A stretch of 64,000 bases of DNA from Henriciella barbarensis (lineage in GTDB: Bacteria > Pseudomonadota > Alphaproteobacteria > Caulobacterales > Hyphomonadaceae). Location: contig NZ_QWGB01000005.1 in NCBI RefSeq assembly GCF_003576345.1, forward strand, positions 806,001 through 870,000, given 5' to 3'. This document shows, piece by piece, positions 1-8,348 of the stretch. A program made the position numbers and the translations under genes. Positions within the stretch are counted from its first letter, which is position 1. Each line of letters begins with the position of its first letter. Below the pieces are notes generated by a model that did not search any database, was not told the DNA's origin, and was given only the letters and a program-made list of their open reading frames with translations.

Positions 1-134
1 ATTTATAAATATTCAAAATTTTCAAGTGATTGATGAGCCAATTGGGTGCCTCTCCTGCCCTTGATCTGCTAGCTCATTCGGGACCGTGCTGACTAGCTTG
101 AATGTTCACCTGCATTCCGATGGACATTAGACGT

Positions 135-1307
135 CTACTCATTACCGGCGACGAAACGAGACCATTCATCATACAACGGCTTCCTCTGATCGAAATAATC
201 TGTACGGCGGTAAGCGCGCTCAACGGCCCCACCGACGGTATGCTGAACCATAGTCTCTTTCACCTCAAAACTGGCGTCCGTTTGATCCTCTAACCAAACA
301 CGCAGGCTTGTGCGAAATCCATGTGGTCGGGCCTTTAGCCCTTTGCGTTCCATCATTCGGCTAAGCGTCGCATCGCTCATTACGCCTTTGCGCATCGAAG
401 GGAACAGAAAACCATCTCGGGCGAACGGCTTCGCAAGCTCGATTACCCGCGCGGCTTCATCCGAGAGATAGCAACGGAAAGCTTCGGTGGCGTCCTTCTT
501 TCCCTTCAATAATTCTGATGGTGTCGTCCAGATCCGTCCTTCGATGTGTTGTAAGCGCAGAAAGCGAACCGGTTTCACTCTATGACCGGTAAGTATCAAA
601 AGTCTCATGGCCAAGTTGGCGACTGTCGGTTCCTGCAAACTCGCATAAAAGTCGGGCACGTCCTGCCAAGCCATAGCCTCTATGTGAGTCGGCCTGTGAC
701 GCTGCCTGCCAAGCAGCGCTTTCGCCTTGCTCGTTGCTTGAATATCGACTTCTAGCCCGAGCGCGGCAGCGTGCTTCAATACCAATCCAAGCCTATTGAT
801 GGCCTTCTGCGCGGTGACAGCTTTCGTGTGCCAGATCGGCCCAAGCGTCTCTTGGATAAGACGTTGATCGATGGCGGAAACTGGATAGGCGCCCAGTTTT
901 GGCAAGACGTGAAGTTGTAGCGGGGAGAACCATCTACCCGCTTTGCCATCATCCCGAAGTTCCGCCTTCCTCGCTTCGAAAGCTTCGGCCGCTATCTTTT
1001 CTAGCGAGTTGTCTTGTCTGAGCGTATCGCGCCGCTGCTTATCTCTCTGAATGATTGGGTCTTGTCCGACCCGAACTAAACTTCGCGCCGCATCTGCAGC
1101 TTCACGCGCCTGCTGCAATGATACGTCGCTGAGTGATCCCAACCCCATCTCTCTGCGCTTGCCTGCTATCGAGAAGCGATAGAACCATTTTGCTCGTGCA
1201 TCGCTGACGACGTGTAGCCATAAGCCACCTCCGTCATTGTGCTTGCCGATCGGCGCCGACCTCACAAATGCTGCTGATAGCTTACTTCTTGCACGCTTGG
1301 AAACCAA
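135..1307 (-). CDS. int: Tyrosine-type site-specific integrase
   Basis: This 390-residue protein has the layout of P4-like integrases: an N-terminal arm-binding domain of the DUF4102 kind (about residues 10-90), a SAM-like core-binding domain and a C-terminal catalytic domain. The catalytic set is complete: Arg in LTGHR, HxxR in PHGFR, the second His in MVQHTVGG and the nucleophile Tyr in AYRRTDYF. It starts at a TTG preceded by AAGGTGG seven bases upstream. Two 10-bp direct repeats (1313-1322 and 1325-1334) lie just upstream and may be arm-type or autoregulatory binding sites. It should excise or integrate the element whose end is at 1466. It looks intact, so the element may still be mobile. 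Confidence 0.93.
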   Translation of the reverse strand: MVSKRARSKLSAAFVRSAPIGKHNDGGGLWLHVVSDARAKWFYRFSIAGKRREMGLGSLSDVSLQQAREAADAARSLVRVGQDPIIQRDKQRRDTLRQDNSLEKIAAEAFEARKAELRDDGKAGRWFSPLQLHVLPKLGAYPVSAIDQRLIQETLGPIWHTKAVTAQKAINRLGLVLKHAAALGLEVDIQATSKAKALLGRQRHRPTHIEAMAWQDVPDFYASLQEPTVANLAMRLLILTGHRVKPVRFLRLQHIEGRIWTTPSELLKGKKDATEAFRCYLSDEAARVIELAKPFARDGFLFPSMRKGVMSDATLSRMMERKGLKARPHGFRTSLRVWLEDQTDASFEVKETMVQHTVGGAVERAYRRTDYFDQRKPLYDEWSRFVAGNE

Positions 1308-1442
1308 GTTTGGACCACCTTTCAGACCACCTTTCTATACTGGACCTTACCGGATTAAGCCAGACCACATCACCCATCGGAATATTGAAATAATTATAAT
1401 ATATCACCCCTCTAAGTCGCATCCGGACTTAGTCGAACCGAA

Positions 1443-1466
1443 GTTCAAGTCACCTAGGCGGCACCA
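1443..1466 (+). other. attR: Attachment site: tRNA 3'-end fragment
   Basis: The 24 bases match the 3' end of a tRNA in exact register: G53, a T-loop TTCAAGTC (positions 54-61), ACCT closing the T-stem, a seven-base acceptor strand AGGCGGC, discriminator A73 and CCA. The preceding bases do not pair to form a T-stem, so this is not a whole tRNA but the crossover core left by integration. The parent tRNA should begin GCCGCCT; which amino acid it carries cannot be told from the fragment. Confidence 0.8.
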
Positions 1467-1531
1467 TTTTTCACCAATTTGACTTCGTCAAAAATTTTGG
1501 TCCGGGGGACCAAAATTAGGTGAAAAGTGCC
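1460..1531. repeat. Nested inverted repeats, cruciform-like
   Basis: An outer pair (1460-1475 with 1519-1531) encloses two perfect hairpins: TTTGAC/GTCAAA with a TTC loop at 1478-1492, and an 11-bp stem at 1493-1503 and 1507-1517 with a GGG loop. The block directly follows the tRNA-like CCA end, so part of it may be the old terminator of the tRNA gene; it also lies downstream of the gtrA-like gene on the other strand and could end that transcript. Confidence 0.6.
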
Positions 1532-1607
1532 CGGCAGGGGCCTTCGATTCTTCATCGCTTCGCTCGTCACATGGATTGCGCTCGAGGCTGCGAGAAAACT
1601 GGCGTTT

Positions 1608-2030
1608 TCAGTCGGCATCGTTCGCAGGCTTGAAGACCACAAGCGATAGCACGACGAACGAATAGACCGCCGCCACGCCGACAGTAAACAGCACTGAGAG
1701 GAGCTCTGGCCAACCGAGGATCGTCGCAAACACTGGATAGATCGATATCTGCAACAGGTAGGTCGACGCATACAGCAGCGTGTAGAGGATAAGCGAGCGA
1801 ACGATGGCCGCGTTGCTTCTGAAGACGAAAGAACGCTGCAGGTAGAAGTTCAGCAGAAGGCTACCGACCGTTGTCACCGCGAACGCGATCTCATGCGCGA
1901 CGCCCAGCTTTCTCTGGATGTAGACGATGGCCGCCGCGAACAAATTCATGGAAGCGCCAACCACAATGTACCGGATCAGCGCACCGCTGGTCGGCGATGA
2001 TTTCAGCTTCTGGAAAACCGTACCCATCAT
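1608..2030 (-). CDS. GtrA-like membrane protein
   Basis: A 140-residue protein with four predicted membrane segments (about residues 20-38, 45-63, 80-100, 108-130) and the GtrA family signature around VGxxxxLxxxxxxxxxxxG with FYLQRSFVF in the middle loop. GtrA proteins are thought to flip polyprenyl-phosphate sugars across the inner membrane. The start codon overlaps the end of the GT2 gene upstream by four bases (ATGA), so the two are translationally coupled, as in classical gtrA-gtrB pairs. Confidence 0.85.
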   Translation of the reverse strand: MMGTVFQKLKSSPTSGALIRYIVVGASMNLFAAAIVYIQRKLGVAHEIAFAVTTVGSLLLNFYLQRSFVFRSNAAIVRSLILYTLLYASTYLLQISIYPVFATILGWPELLSVLFTVGVAAVYSFVVLSLVVFKPANDAD

Positions 2031-2989
2031 TGCGGTTTCGGCTTGTCCGACCCCGGTACATCATTGAGATAATCAGCCACAATATAGGAGGGGCGAGCCT
2101 TGGCCTCCCGCAGTGTCCGGCCGACATAGATACCTGTCAGGCCCACGCTGCAGATAAGCACACCGCCCATGAACCAGACTGACAGGATGAGAGACGGATA
2201 GCCAGACACACTGAACTGGCCCATCAGCGCCTGGATGAAGGTCACGATCGACAGCACAAATGTAATCGCCGCGATGATCAGACCGATCGTGACAATGATC
2301 CAGAGCGGCCGATCCGAGAATGAGAATACGACATCCGAAGCCAGCTTCAGAAGCTTTCTGAATGTGTAGGACGACTTGCCCTCGCTGCGCCTGCTGTGGG
2401 CCACGTCCAGATAGACAGGGTCAAACCCCATCCACTGGATCATGACCGGGAAATATTTCTGTTCTTCTTCCCAGCTGCAATAGGCATCGACGACGGTGCG
2501 GTGATACAGGCCGAAATTCGCGACGCTGGCGTCCAGCGGCTTGCCGGTCATGAAGCTCAAGAGGCCATAATAGCCCGCAGAAATCGCGCGGCGATAAAGG
2601 CTGTCATTGCGCTCGGCCCGGCGCGCGAGAACGATCTTGGCGTCCTCTTTTCTGGCTGCCTCGAACAGGTTCGGGATTTCTTCCGGTTGGTCCTGAAGGT
2701 CACAGTCCATGACGACGACCCATTCGCCGGTTGAATGTTTGAGGCCCGCTTCAATCGCCGAATGCTGCCCAAAATTCCGAGAGAACCTCATCCCCTTCAC
2801 GAAAGGGTTCGCCGCGCAGATCTCTTTCACAGCAGCCCAGGACCCGCGCGGGCAGTGGTCATCTACCAGGATGATTTCATAACTGATGCCCATCTTGGCG
2901 CAGACATCGGCCACACGCTGGCAGAGCGGCTCGAGGGAGCCGGGGCTGCCATATACCGGCGAGACAACTGACAAGGTCGGTGACGTCAT
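2027..2989 (-). CDS. GT2 polyprenyl-phosphate glycosyltransferase (GtrB/DPM1-like)
   Basis: This 320-residue protein has an N-terminal GT-A domain of the DPM1 type: LSVVSPVYGS at the start, an ILVDDHCPRG strand, the metal-binding MDCDLQDQPEE near residue 100, and two C-terminal membrane helices (about 230-255 and 265-290). GtrB-like enzymes transfer a sugar from a nucleotide donor to undecaprenyl phosphate at the cytoplasmic face. The start at 2989 was chosen because the family begins here and AGGAAG lies about ten bases upstream; a longer frame up to 3076 would overlap the aminotransferase gene. It is followed by the GtrA-like gene with a four-base overlap. Confidence 0.88.
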   Translation of the reverse strand: MTSPTLSVVSPVYGSPGSLEPLCQRVADVCAKMGISYEIILVDDHCPRGSWAAVKEICAANPFVKGMRFSRNFGQHSAIEAGLKHSTGEWVVVMDCDLQDQPEEIPNLFEAARKEDAKIVLARRAERNDSLYRRAISAGYYGLLSFMTGKPLDASVANFGLYHRTVVDAYCSWEEEQKYFPVMIQWMGFDPVYLDVAHSRRSEGKSSYTFRKLLKLASDVVFSFSDRPLWIIVTIGLIIAAITFVLSIVTFIQALMGQFSVSGYPSLILSVWFMGGVLICSVGLTGIYVGRTLREAKARPSYIVADYLNDVPGSDKPKPQ

Positions 2990-3044
2990 GGAGTATGTTC
3001 TTCCTGTAAGCCGCAGGCGGGCGCGTCGATCGCTCGACGGGTAA

Positions 3045-4178
3045 TCAGGTCTTGAAATAGGCCTCGACGGCTTCAATCACCTTGTCGCACTCATGCCCAT
3101 CCATCGTATACATCGGCAAGCGGACGAGGCCGTCGGAAACCGCATCCGTTACAGTCAGCTTCCCCGCAGCGCGTCCAAACTTCTTCCCACCCACGGATGA
3201 ATGCAGCGGAACATAGTGGAAAGGCGCAATGATCTCTTTTGATTTCAGATGCTCACGGAACTCCTCGCGCGCCTCAAGATCGGGAAAGAGCAGATAGTAC
3301 ATGTGCGCATTGTGCTCGCACTCCGGCGGGATGAAAGGCAGGCGCGCCTTTTTTTGCGGGACGCAGGCCTTGAATGCGTCATTATAGCGGTGCCAGACGG
3401 CAAGGCGCCCTTCACGCACCGTATCGGCAACTTCCAGCTGGCCGTACAGAAAGGCCGAGATGATCTCGCCCGGCAGGTAGGACGAGCCGATATCGACCCA
3501 GGAATACTTGTCGACAGCGCCGCGGAAGAAGAGCGAACGGTTGGTACCCTTTTCCCGCAGGATCTCGGCGCGCTCGCAATACTTCGGATCGTTGATGCAA
3601 AGGGCACCGCCCTCACCGCTGATGATGTTCTTCGTCTCGTGGAAGCTGAAGGCCGACATCACACCAAGCGTGCCAGCATTGCGACCCTTATAGGTCGAAC
3701 CCAGCGCCTGCGCTGCATCCTCAACGACTTTGAGACCATGACGGTCGGCAATCGCGTTAATCGCATCCATGTCGCAGACGACGCCGGCATAATGCACCAC
3801 AAAGATGGCCACGGTCTTTTCCGTAATGGCCGCCTCGACCGCCTCTGGTGAAATGTTCAGCGTGTTCGGGTCGATATCGACAAAGACCGGGGTCGCCCCG
3901 CGCAGGCAGACGGCATTTGCGGTGGAGACGAAGGTAAACGATGGCATGATCACTTCGTCGCCTGCCGCCAGGTCCAGCAGAATGGCCGCCATTTCGAGCG
4001 CTGCCGTGCAGGAATGGGTGAGGAGCGCCTTCTTTACACCGAGCATTTCCTCGAGTTTTGCGTGGCAGCGTTTGGTAAAAGTGCCGTCGCCGGAAATCTG
4101 ACCGAGCTCGATCGCCTCGCGGATATAGTCGATCTCCCGGCCCTGAACTTTAGGCTTGTTAAAAGGTACTGTCGCCAT
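3045..4178 (-). CDS. rffA: dTDP-4-amino-4,6-dideoxygalactose transaminase (WecE/RffA type)
   Basis: A 377-residue DegT/DnrJ/EryC1 aminotransferase that closely follows enterobacterial WecE along its whole length: it starts VPFNKP, has SGDGTFTKRC, PSFTFVSTANA, VHYAGVVCDMD, the PLP lysine in SFHETKNI, the EKGTNRSLFFRG block and IGSSYLPGE. WecE converts dTDP-4-keto-6-deoxyglucose to dTDP-Fuc4N, using glutamate. It is the first gene of the leftward cluster with the GT2 and GtrA-like genes, so a 4-amino sugar may be the substrate loaded onto undecaprenyl phosphate; that link is inference. No rmlA/rmlB is seen in the window. Confidence 0.9.
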   Translation of the reverse strand: MATVPFNKPKVQGREIDYIREAIELGQISGDGTFTKRCHAKLEEMLGVKKALLTHSCTAALEMAAILLDLAAGDEVIMPSFTFVSTANAVCLRGATPVFVDIDPNTLNISPEAVEAAITEKTVAIFVVHYAGVVCDMDAINAIADRHGLKVVEDAAQALGSTYKGRNAGTLGVMSAFSFHETKNIISGEGGALCINDPKYCERAEILREKGTNRSLFFRGAVDKYSWVDIGSSYLPGEIISAFLYGQLEVADTVREGRLAVWHRYNDAFKACVPQKKARLPFIPPECEHNAHMYYLLFPDLEAREEFREHLKSKEIIAPFHYVPLHSSVGGKKFGRAAGKLTVTDAVSDGLVRLPMYTMDGHECDKVIEAVEAYFKT

Positions 4179-4429
4179 GATCCCCGGCTTATCCTCATAT
4201 CCCTACGCGCAAGCTCTTAGTACGCGCGAATCCTGCGTTCAAATAAATAGATGAATGACACCGCGCGCAATGCGGCTGGCGCGGTTCAAGCGTCGCGCAC
4301 TGTTCGGCGTAGAAAGCGAAGTTGCATCCCCGTAGTGGGAACGCTAACAGCCAGTCTCTTGCAGATTGCCTGAGGGGGCAGCAAGGGTAACGCCTTACAC
4401 TTGTGGTAGTGCACGAAGGGGAGCAGCAG
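4179..4429. promoter_or_regulatory. Divergent intergenic region
   Basis: About 250 bases separate the leftward rffA gene from the rightward GT-C-like gene. It must hold promoters for both directions. I could not pick out convincing -35/-10 boxes or an operator, and no gene is visible. Confidence 0.4.
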
Positions 4430-6217
4430 GTGAATTCATACGCTGAGCGCATAGCGAACCATCCTCGGTCGCAAAGAGCGCCCGTCCTGTTTCTGGTTTT
4501 GCTCATTCTTGTTTTCTACGGCTATGGCCGCTGGGTGATCGCTGACTATTACGATGCTGCGATCCCGCATTATGATTCAGTCGGCGCCTATCTCAGATAC
4601 TTTATCGTTCTGGACGCGGTGCACCAGCATGGACTGGTTCCAGCCATTCCGTACGCTTTCGCTGACGCGCTCTCGCCGCTTCAATCGATCTTCACGCTTG
4701 CTTTCAGTCCATTCCTCAGCAAGTCGATGTCGTCATTCCATCTGTACAATACCCTGTGCTTCATCCCTGCCGTATTCGGGATGTATGCAGCCGCGCGTTC
4801 CTATCGCTGCGCTGCGGGCACGTCGGTTCTATTCGCCTGCCTGCTTCTGGTGCCAGGCGGCATGTATTACTGGGACCTCGGCGTTTTCGACCTGCGCCGT
4901 GACCCTGGCACATACTTTCTGCTTGTCGGCGCGCTCTTCTTCGCTATCGCTTATTTCGCCGGCGAAGCGCCAACACCGCGCCGGCGGCTCGCTTACGGTA
5001 TTTGCACTGGCGTAACAGCGGGGCTGTGCCTTCTGTCGCGCGACTCTGCATTCGGCTTCCTGTTCGGCGTCGTTGTGTTGCCCGCGATTGGCATGTGGCT
5101 CGCGAATTTCCGCCGCAAGACCGTGCGGGACAATCTGTTCGACCTTATCCCGGTAATCGCCAGCTTTATACCGTTCGTCTTTATCTGGGGCCTGTTTGTC
5201 GATTCCATTCTTGGCCGGATCCTGAACCCGTACCTCTATTATGGTGCAGGCAATGACGGCCCGACCACGCTGGTGGACAATGTCGCGATCACTTTATTCC
5301 TGATTACCGACCTTGGTCACTCATTCTACTGGATGAGCTCCAAATGGGAGACCGTGAAGATCATGTCGGGTTTCGCTGCTCTCGTGGCCGGCATCTTCTT
5401 CCTGTCTCGGAACACGAAGGCTGCGAAACCAGAGCCGCAGCCGCCTCAGCTGACCGCGACCTCCAGAACGGTCACACTGGTGTCCATTACTGTATTCATT
5501 GTCCTCTACGTTCATTTCTTCCTCGCCTTCATCGTAGGCTGGCTCTCGGTCAATTCGCGATCGATCCTTGAGGTTGCCGCGCCGTATTATCCGTCGATGG
5601 CGGCCTTCCTCGTTGCCGGGCTTCTCGGCCTGAGCTTCCTGCCGCGCAGCCAGCGTATGCGCGTCCAGATTGGGAGTGCCCTTCTGGCGCTTACCCTCGT
5701 CGTTGTCGGCATGCATACACGCTCCCAGACGCGCAAACCGAACTATCCAGACTGGTTCGTCGCCGCTCATGAGCAGGTCGGGCAGGTGCTCGCCAATAGC
5801 GGCACGCCTTATGTCGTGGCCGAAATGGCCAGCGACTTCCGTATGCCTGCCGTTCAGCTCTACGCGGTCCAGAGCGGTGCGAAGCCGCCCCAGCGCCTGT
5901 TCTATGAATTTGATGGGCGCGGACATGACTTCTTTGTTGCGGGGCCCGCAGATCCTGCGATGAACGCGGGTTTCGAAGCCGCGATGGAAGAGGCCGTTCT
6001 TTGCCGGGCGGACTTCATTCTAACCTTCGCAGATATGAGCCGCTATCAGATAGAAGGCGCCGCCATCTACCTGGAAAGCTCAGGCACCGAGGTGGTCAGC
6101 CGCATTACGGGCAAGCTCGAAGAGGCACCAAAGACGTTTTATGGCGAGACCCCGGAGCAGCCGCTCTTCCGCGTCATCGATAATCGCGCCAGAAGTGCTT
6201 GCGAAACGGTCGAATAA
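4430..6217 (+). CDS. Multi-span membrane protein, GT-C glycosyltransferase-like
   Basis: A 595-residue protein with about ten to twelve membrane segments, the first at residues 17-37, followed by an external loop rich in acidic residues (DAAIPHYDSVG) and a soluble C-terminal domain of about 150 residues. This plan fits GT-C glycosyltransferases that use polyprenyl-phosphate sugars, but no family could be named with certainty. The GTG at 4430 is chosen as start because AAGGGGAG lies six bases before it; a GTG at 4403 has no such site. It is divergent from the rffA-GT2-gtrA genes and could be the transferase that uses their product. Confidence 0.7.
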   Translation: MNSYAERIANHPRSQRAPVLFLVLLILVFYGYGRWVIADYYDAAIPHYDSVGAYLRYFIVLDAVHQHGLVPAIPYAFADALSPLQSIFTLAFSPFLSKSMSSFHLYNTLCFIPAVFGMYAAARSYRCAAGTSVLFACLLLVPGGMYYWDLGVFDLRRDPGTYFLLVGALFFAIAYFAGEAPTPRRRLAYGICTGVTAGLCLLSRDSAFGFLFGVVVLPAIGMWLANFRRKTVRDNLFDLIPVIASFIPFVFIWGLFVDSILGRILNPYLYYGAGNDGPTTLVDNVAITLFLITDLGHSFYWMSSKWETVKIMSGFAALVAGIFFLSRNTKAAKPEPQPPQLTATSRTVTLVSITVFIVLYVHFFLAFIVGWLSVNSRSILEVAAPYYPSMAAFLVAGLLGLSFLPRSQRMRVQIGSALLALTLVVVGMHTRSQTRKPNYPDWFVAAHEQVGQVLANSGTPYVVAEMASDFRMPAVQLYAVQSGAKPPQRLFYEFDGRGHDFFVAGPADPAMNAGFEAAMEEAVLCRADFILTFADMSRYQIEGAAIYLESSGTEVVSRITGKLEEAPKTFYGETPEQPLFRVIDNRARSACETVE

Positions 6218-6232
6218 GTCTGCGGCTATAGC

Positions 6233-6772
6233 TTATACGCCAAGCGGATAGTCAGCGACCGCTTCATAGATGCTCTTCTTGCCTTCGCGCGGGATGCTCT
6301 CAAAAAGGTGGAAGCGGTCAGCTGTCCACGGGCCCGCCCGCAGCACCTGCCAGCGTTCCGACCAGGCCATGGCCGCCTCCAGCGGGACGTTATTGAGATA
6401 GGCAAGGGTTATGTGCGGCTTGAAAGGCTTGGCGTCAGGCGACACGCCAATCCGGGCTGCGGCCTTCCGGCAATCGCTGGCGAGTTGATCAAGCACTTCG
6501 CTCCGCTTTACGGTTGCAAACAGGGACGACGGCTCCTTGCGGCCGAACCAGCCAACGCCTGAGATCTCGAGGTCGAATTGCGGCGGCGACAGCTCCCCGA
6601 TCTCCGCATCAAGTTCGGCGGCCAGCGGCTCGGCAACCTCACCGAAGAAGCCGAGCGTCACATGGAAATGGGACCGGTCACGCCAGCGCGCGCCATCGAC
6701 GCCCTTCTGCAGGGGTTCGAGACGGTCAGCGATATCATCGGGTACAGGCAGGCCCGCAAACAGTCTGATCAT
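6233..6772 (-). CDS. thpR: RNA 2',3'-cyclic phosphodiesterase
   Basis: A 179-residue member of the 2H phosphoesterase superfamily. Both catalytic HxTx motifs are present, HVTL near residue 37 and HITL near residue 120, and the protein starts with the usual IRLFAGLPVP. ThpR (LigT) opens 2',3'-cyclic phosphate ends of RNA; the in vivo substrate is not settled. It stands alone, tail-to-tail with the GT-C-like gene. Confidence 0.93.
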   Translation of the reverse strand: MIRLFAGLPVPDDIADRLEPLQKGVDGARWRDRSHFHVTLGFFGEVAEPLAAELDAEIGELSPPQFDLEISGVGWFGRKEPSSLFATVKRSEVLDQLASDCRKAAARIGVSPDAKPFKPHITLAYLNNVPLEAAMAWSERWQVLRAGPWTADRFHLFESIPREGKKSIYEAVADYPLGV

Positions 6773-6825
6773 GCCCCAAGCTGACAGCTAATCGCTGCCC
6801 TCATCAAGAGCAGAACAACCCGAAC

Positions 6826-7158
6826 CTAGCTGGCGAGCTCGTCCAGCTTTCCGAAATGCTCCGCAAGCAGATAATAGAAGGTAACGCGCGACTTGTTCCC
6901 GCCCTCGGGCTTCAGCGTCTCGCAGATCTTGCCAATTGCTGCATCGATCTCGTCATTCTTTTCCTTCAGGCCCAGCTTGTTGCGACAGTATTTGTCACGA
7001 ACCCGCTGAAGCTCTGTCTGGTCAGAACAGGAGACCAGTGAAGAATCCCGATTGCGCAGGGCGATACCGAGGTGGCCGACGATCTTTTCGGCGGCTTTCT
7101 GGTTATAGCCTTTTGCGTACTTCTTGATGTTGTCAGCATACGCCGATGCGTCGGCCAT
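6826..7158 (-). CDS. DUF2853 family protein
   Basis: A small soluble protein of 110 residues that begins ADASAYADNIKKYAKGYN and ends RVTFYYLLAEHFGKL, both hallmarks of the DUF2853 family. The family is common in Proteobacteria and its function is unknown. The start at 7158 has GGGGGAC about five bases upstream; an in-frame start at 7200 would add 14 residues that the family lacks. Confidence 0.88.
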   Translation of the reverse strand: MADASAYADNIKKYAKGYNQKAAEKIVGHLGIALRNRDSSLVSCSDQTELQRVRDKYCRNKLGLKEKNDEIDAAIGKICETLKPEGGNKSRVTFYYLLAEHFGKLDELAS

Positions 7159-7408
7159 ACTTCGTCCCCCGTGAGTATTTCCATGCGTCCCTACTGTCAC
7201 CCCGACAGCTTATGTATGCTGCCGCCAGACCCGGCGAAAGTCAAACTAGACTTGCGCTCTTTTCCCCAATGAGGCGTAAATTGAAGTATTGGCTCGCCCG
7301 GATCACGCTTGCGTCAACACATCCAGTTCTCCTTGAATTTGGGCGACCTTTCGCACATATTATCGCTAATCGGCATGCACGTATGCCGGCCTTTCGAAAG
7401 AGGGATAA

Positions 7409-8191
7409 ATGAACGACTTCAACTCATCTGTCGCCCGCGGCAGGACTATGGATGCCAGCATTGACCAGGGGCTTCGCACCTTCATGCTCGGCGTCTATCA
7501 GAAACTGACGCTCGGCATCGCGCTTTCCGGCGTGCTCGCCTTTGCGGCCGGCACCTGGGACCCGCTCACCGCGCTGATCTTCGGCACGCCGTTCTATTAC
7601 GTCGTGGCCTTTGCCCCGATCGTGCTGATCTTTGGCTCCATGTTCTTCATGAAGAACCCGTCGCCAACTGGATCGGCCATCCTGTACTGGGCGATCGTGA
7701 CCTTTGTCGGCCTTGGCCTTGGCGTATACTTCTACATGGCTAGCTCGGGTATCTCGACGCAGACCGCTGGCGGTATCTCGCAATCGCTGAACTACATGAC
7801 GATTGCGAAAGCCTTCATGATCACGGCCTCGGCTTTCGGCGCACTGACGCTCTGGGGCTACACGACCAAGCGTGACCTGTCGGCTATTGGCAGCTTTGCC
7901 ATCATGGCGCTCTGGGCCCTCGTGGCCGTTTCGCTGGTCTACATGGTCCTGCCGATGCTCGGCATTCTGGAAGCGTCGTCCGGCATGGAATGGCTGATCT
8001 CCGGCGGTTTCGCCCTGCTTTCAGCCGTTCTTGTGGCCTGGCAAACGCAGGAACTGAAGGAAGGCTATTACCAGCTTTCGCACGACGGCCGCAGCCTGGC
8101 CGTGATGACGAACTGGGGCGCCCTCAACTTCTTCATCATGTTTGTGAACATGTTCCGCTTTGTGCTGATGCTCCTCGCCTCACGCGAGTAA
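7409..8191 (+). CDS. Bax inhibitor-1 (BI-1/YccA) family membrane protein
   Basis: A 260-residue protein with seven predicted membrane helices starting near residue 33, the family phrase AFGALTLWGYTTKRDL in the middle and the C-terminal NWGALNFFIMFVNMFRF. Bacterial homologues are thought to be pH-dependent calcium leak channels or FtsH-interacting proteins. AGAGG lies seven bases before the ATG. A strong terminator follows, so it is probably monocistronic. Confidence 0.92.
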   Translation: MNDFNSSVARGRTMDASIDQGLRTFMLGVYQKLTLGIALSGVLAFAAGTWDPLTALIFGTPFYYVVAFAPIVLIFGSMFFMKNPSPTGSAILYWAIVTFVGLGLGVYFYMASSGISTQTAGGISQSLNYMTIAKAFMITASAFGALTLWGYTTKRDLSAIGSFAIMALWALVAVSLVYMVLPMLGILEASSGMEWLISGGFALLSAVLVAWQTQELKEGYYQLSHDGRSLAVMTNWGALNFFIMFVNMFRFVLMLLASRE

Positions 8192-8218
8192 GCAGCCGCG
8201 CAGCTAACAATTGACGAA

Positions 8219-8249
8219 AGCCCCGGAGCAGCTGTTCCGGGGCTTTTTT
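8219..8249 (+). terminator. Rho-independent terminator
   Basis: A 9-bp perfect stem (8219-8227 with 8236-8244, AGCCCCGGA/TCCGGGGCT) is followed by six T residues. It ends the BI-1 family gene. Confidence 0.9.
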
Positions 8250-8315
8250 CATGCGCCGCACCCAACAGGACCGCGCTTCCCCGCTTGACGATCTGCGCCT
8301 GCTTTGAGAGGCTTG

Positions 8316-8330
8316 GAACAGATCATGAAC
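8316..8330. promoter_or_regulatory. LexA (SOS) box
   Basis: GAAC, seven bases, GAAC is the reverse complement of the direct repeat GTTC-N7-GTTC bound by LexA in alphaproteobacteria. It lies 18 bases before the mmcB start, and Caulobacter mmcB is a known SOS gene, so the site is in the right place. Confidence 0.8.
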
Positions 8331-8348
8331 TTCAAGGTGGGGGCGTCA

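Larger units (their letters stand above)
1..1466. mobile_element. Right end of an integrated element (tRNA-type integration)
   Basis: The stretch holds a tyrosine integrase whose 5' end faces a 24-bp copy of a tRNA 3' end at 1443-1466. In tRNA-targeting integration the intact tRNA is kept at one junction and a copy of its 3' end is left at the other; because the fragment reads on the + strand and ends in CCA at 1466, the element should lie to its left and the original tRNA-downstream DNA to its right. The intact tRNA and the element's cargo are therefore expected outside the window. Bases 1-134 are AT-rich and show no convincing gene. Confidence 0.75.

Noticed and set aside
1376-1466. Complete tRNA gene ending at 1466
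   Set aside because: Only the 3' end from position 53 on is tRNA-like; no T-stem, anticodon arm or acceptor 5' strand is found upstream.
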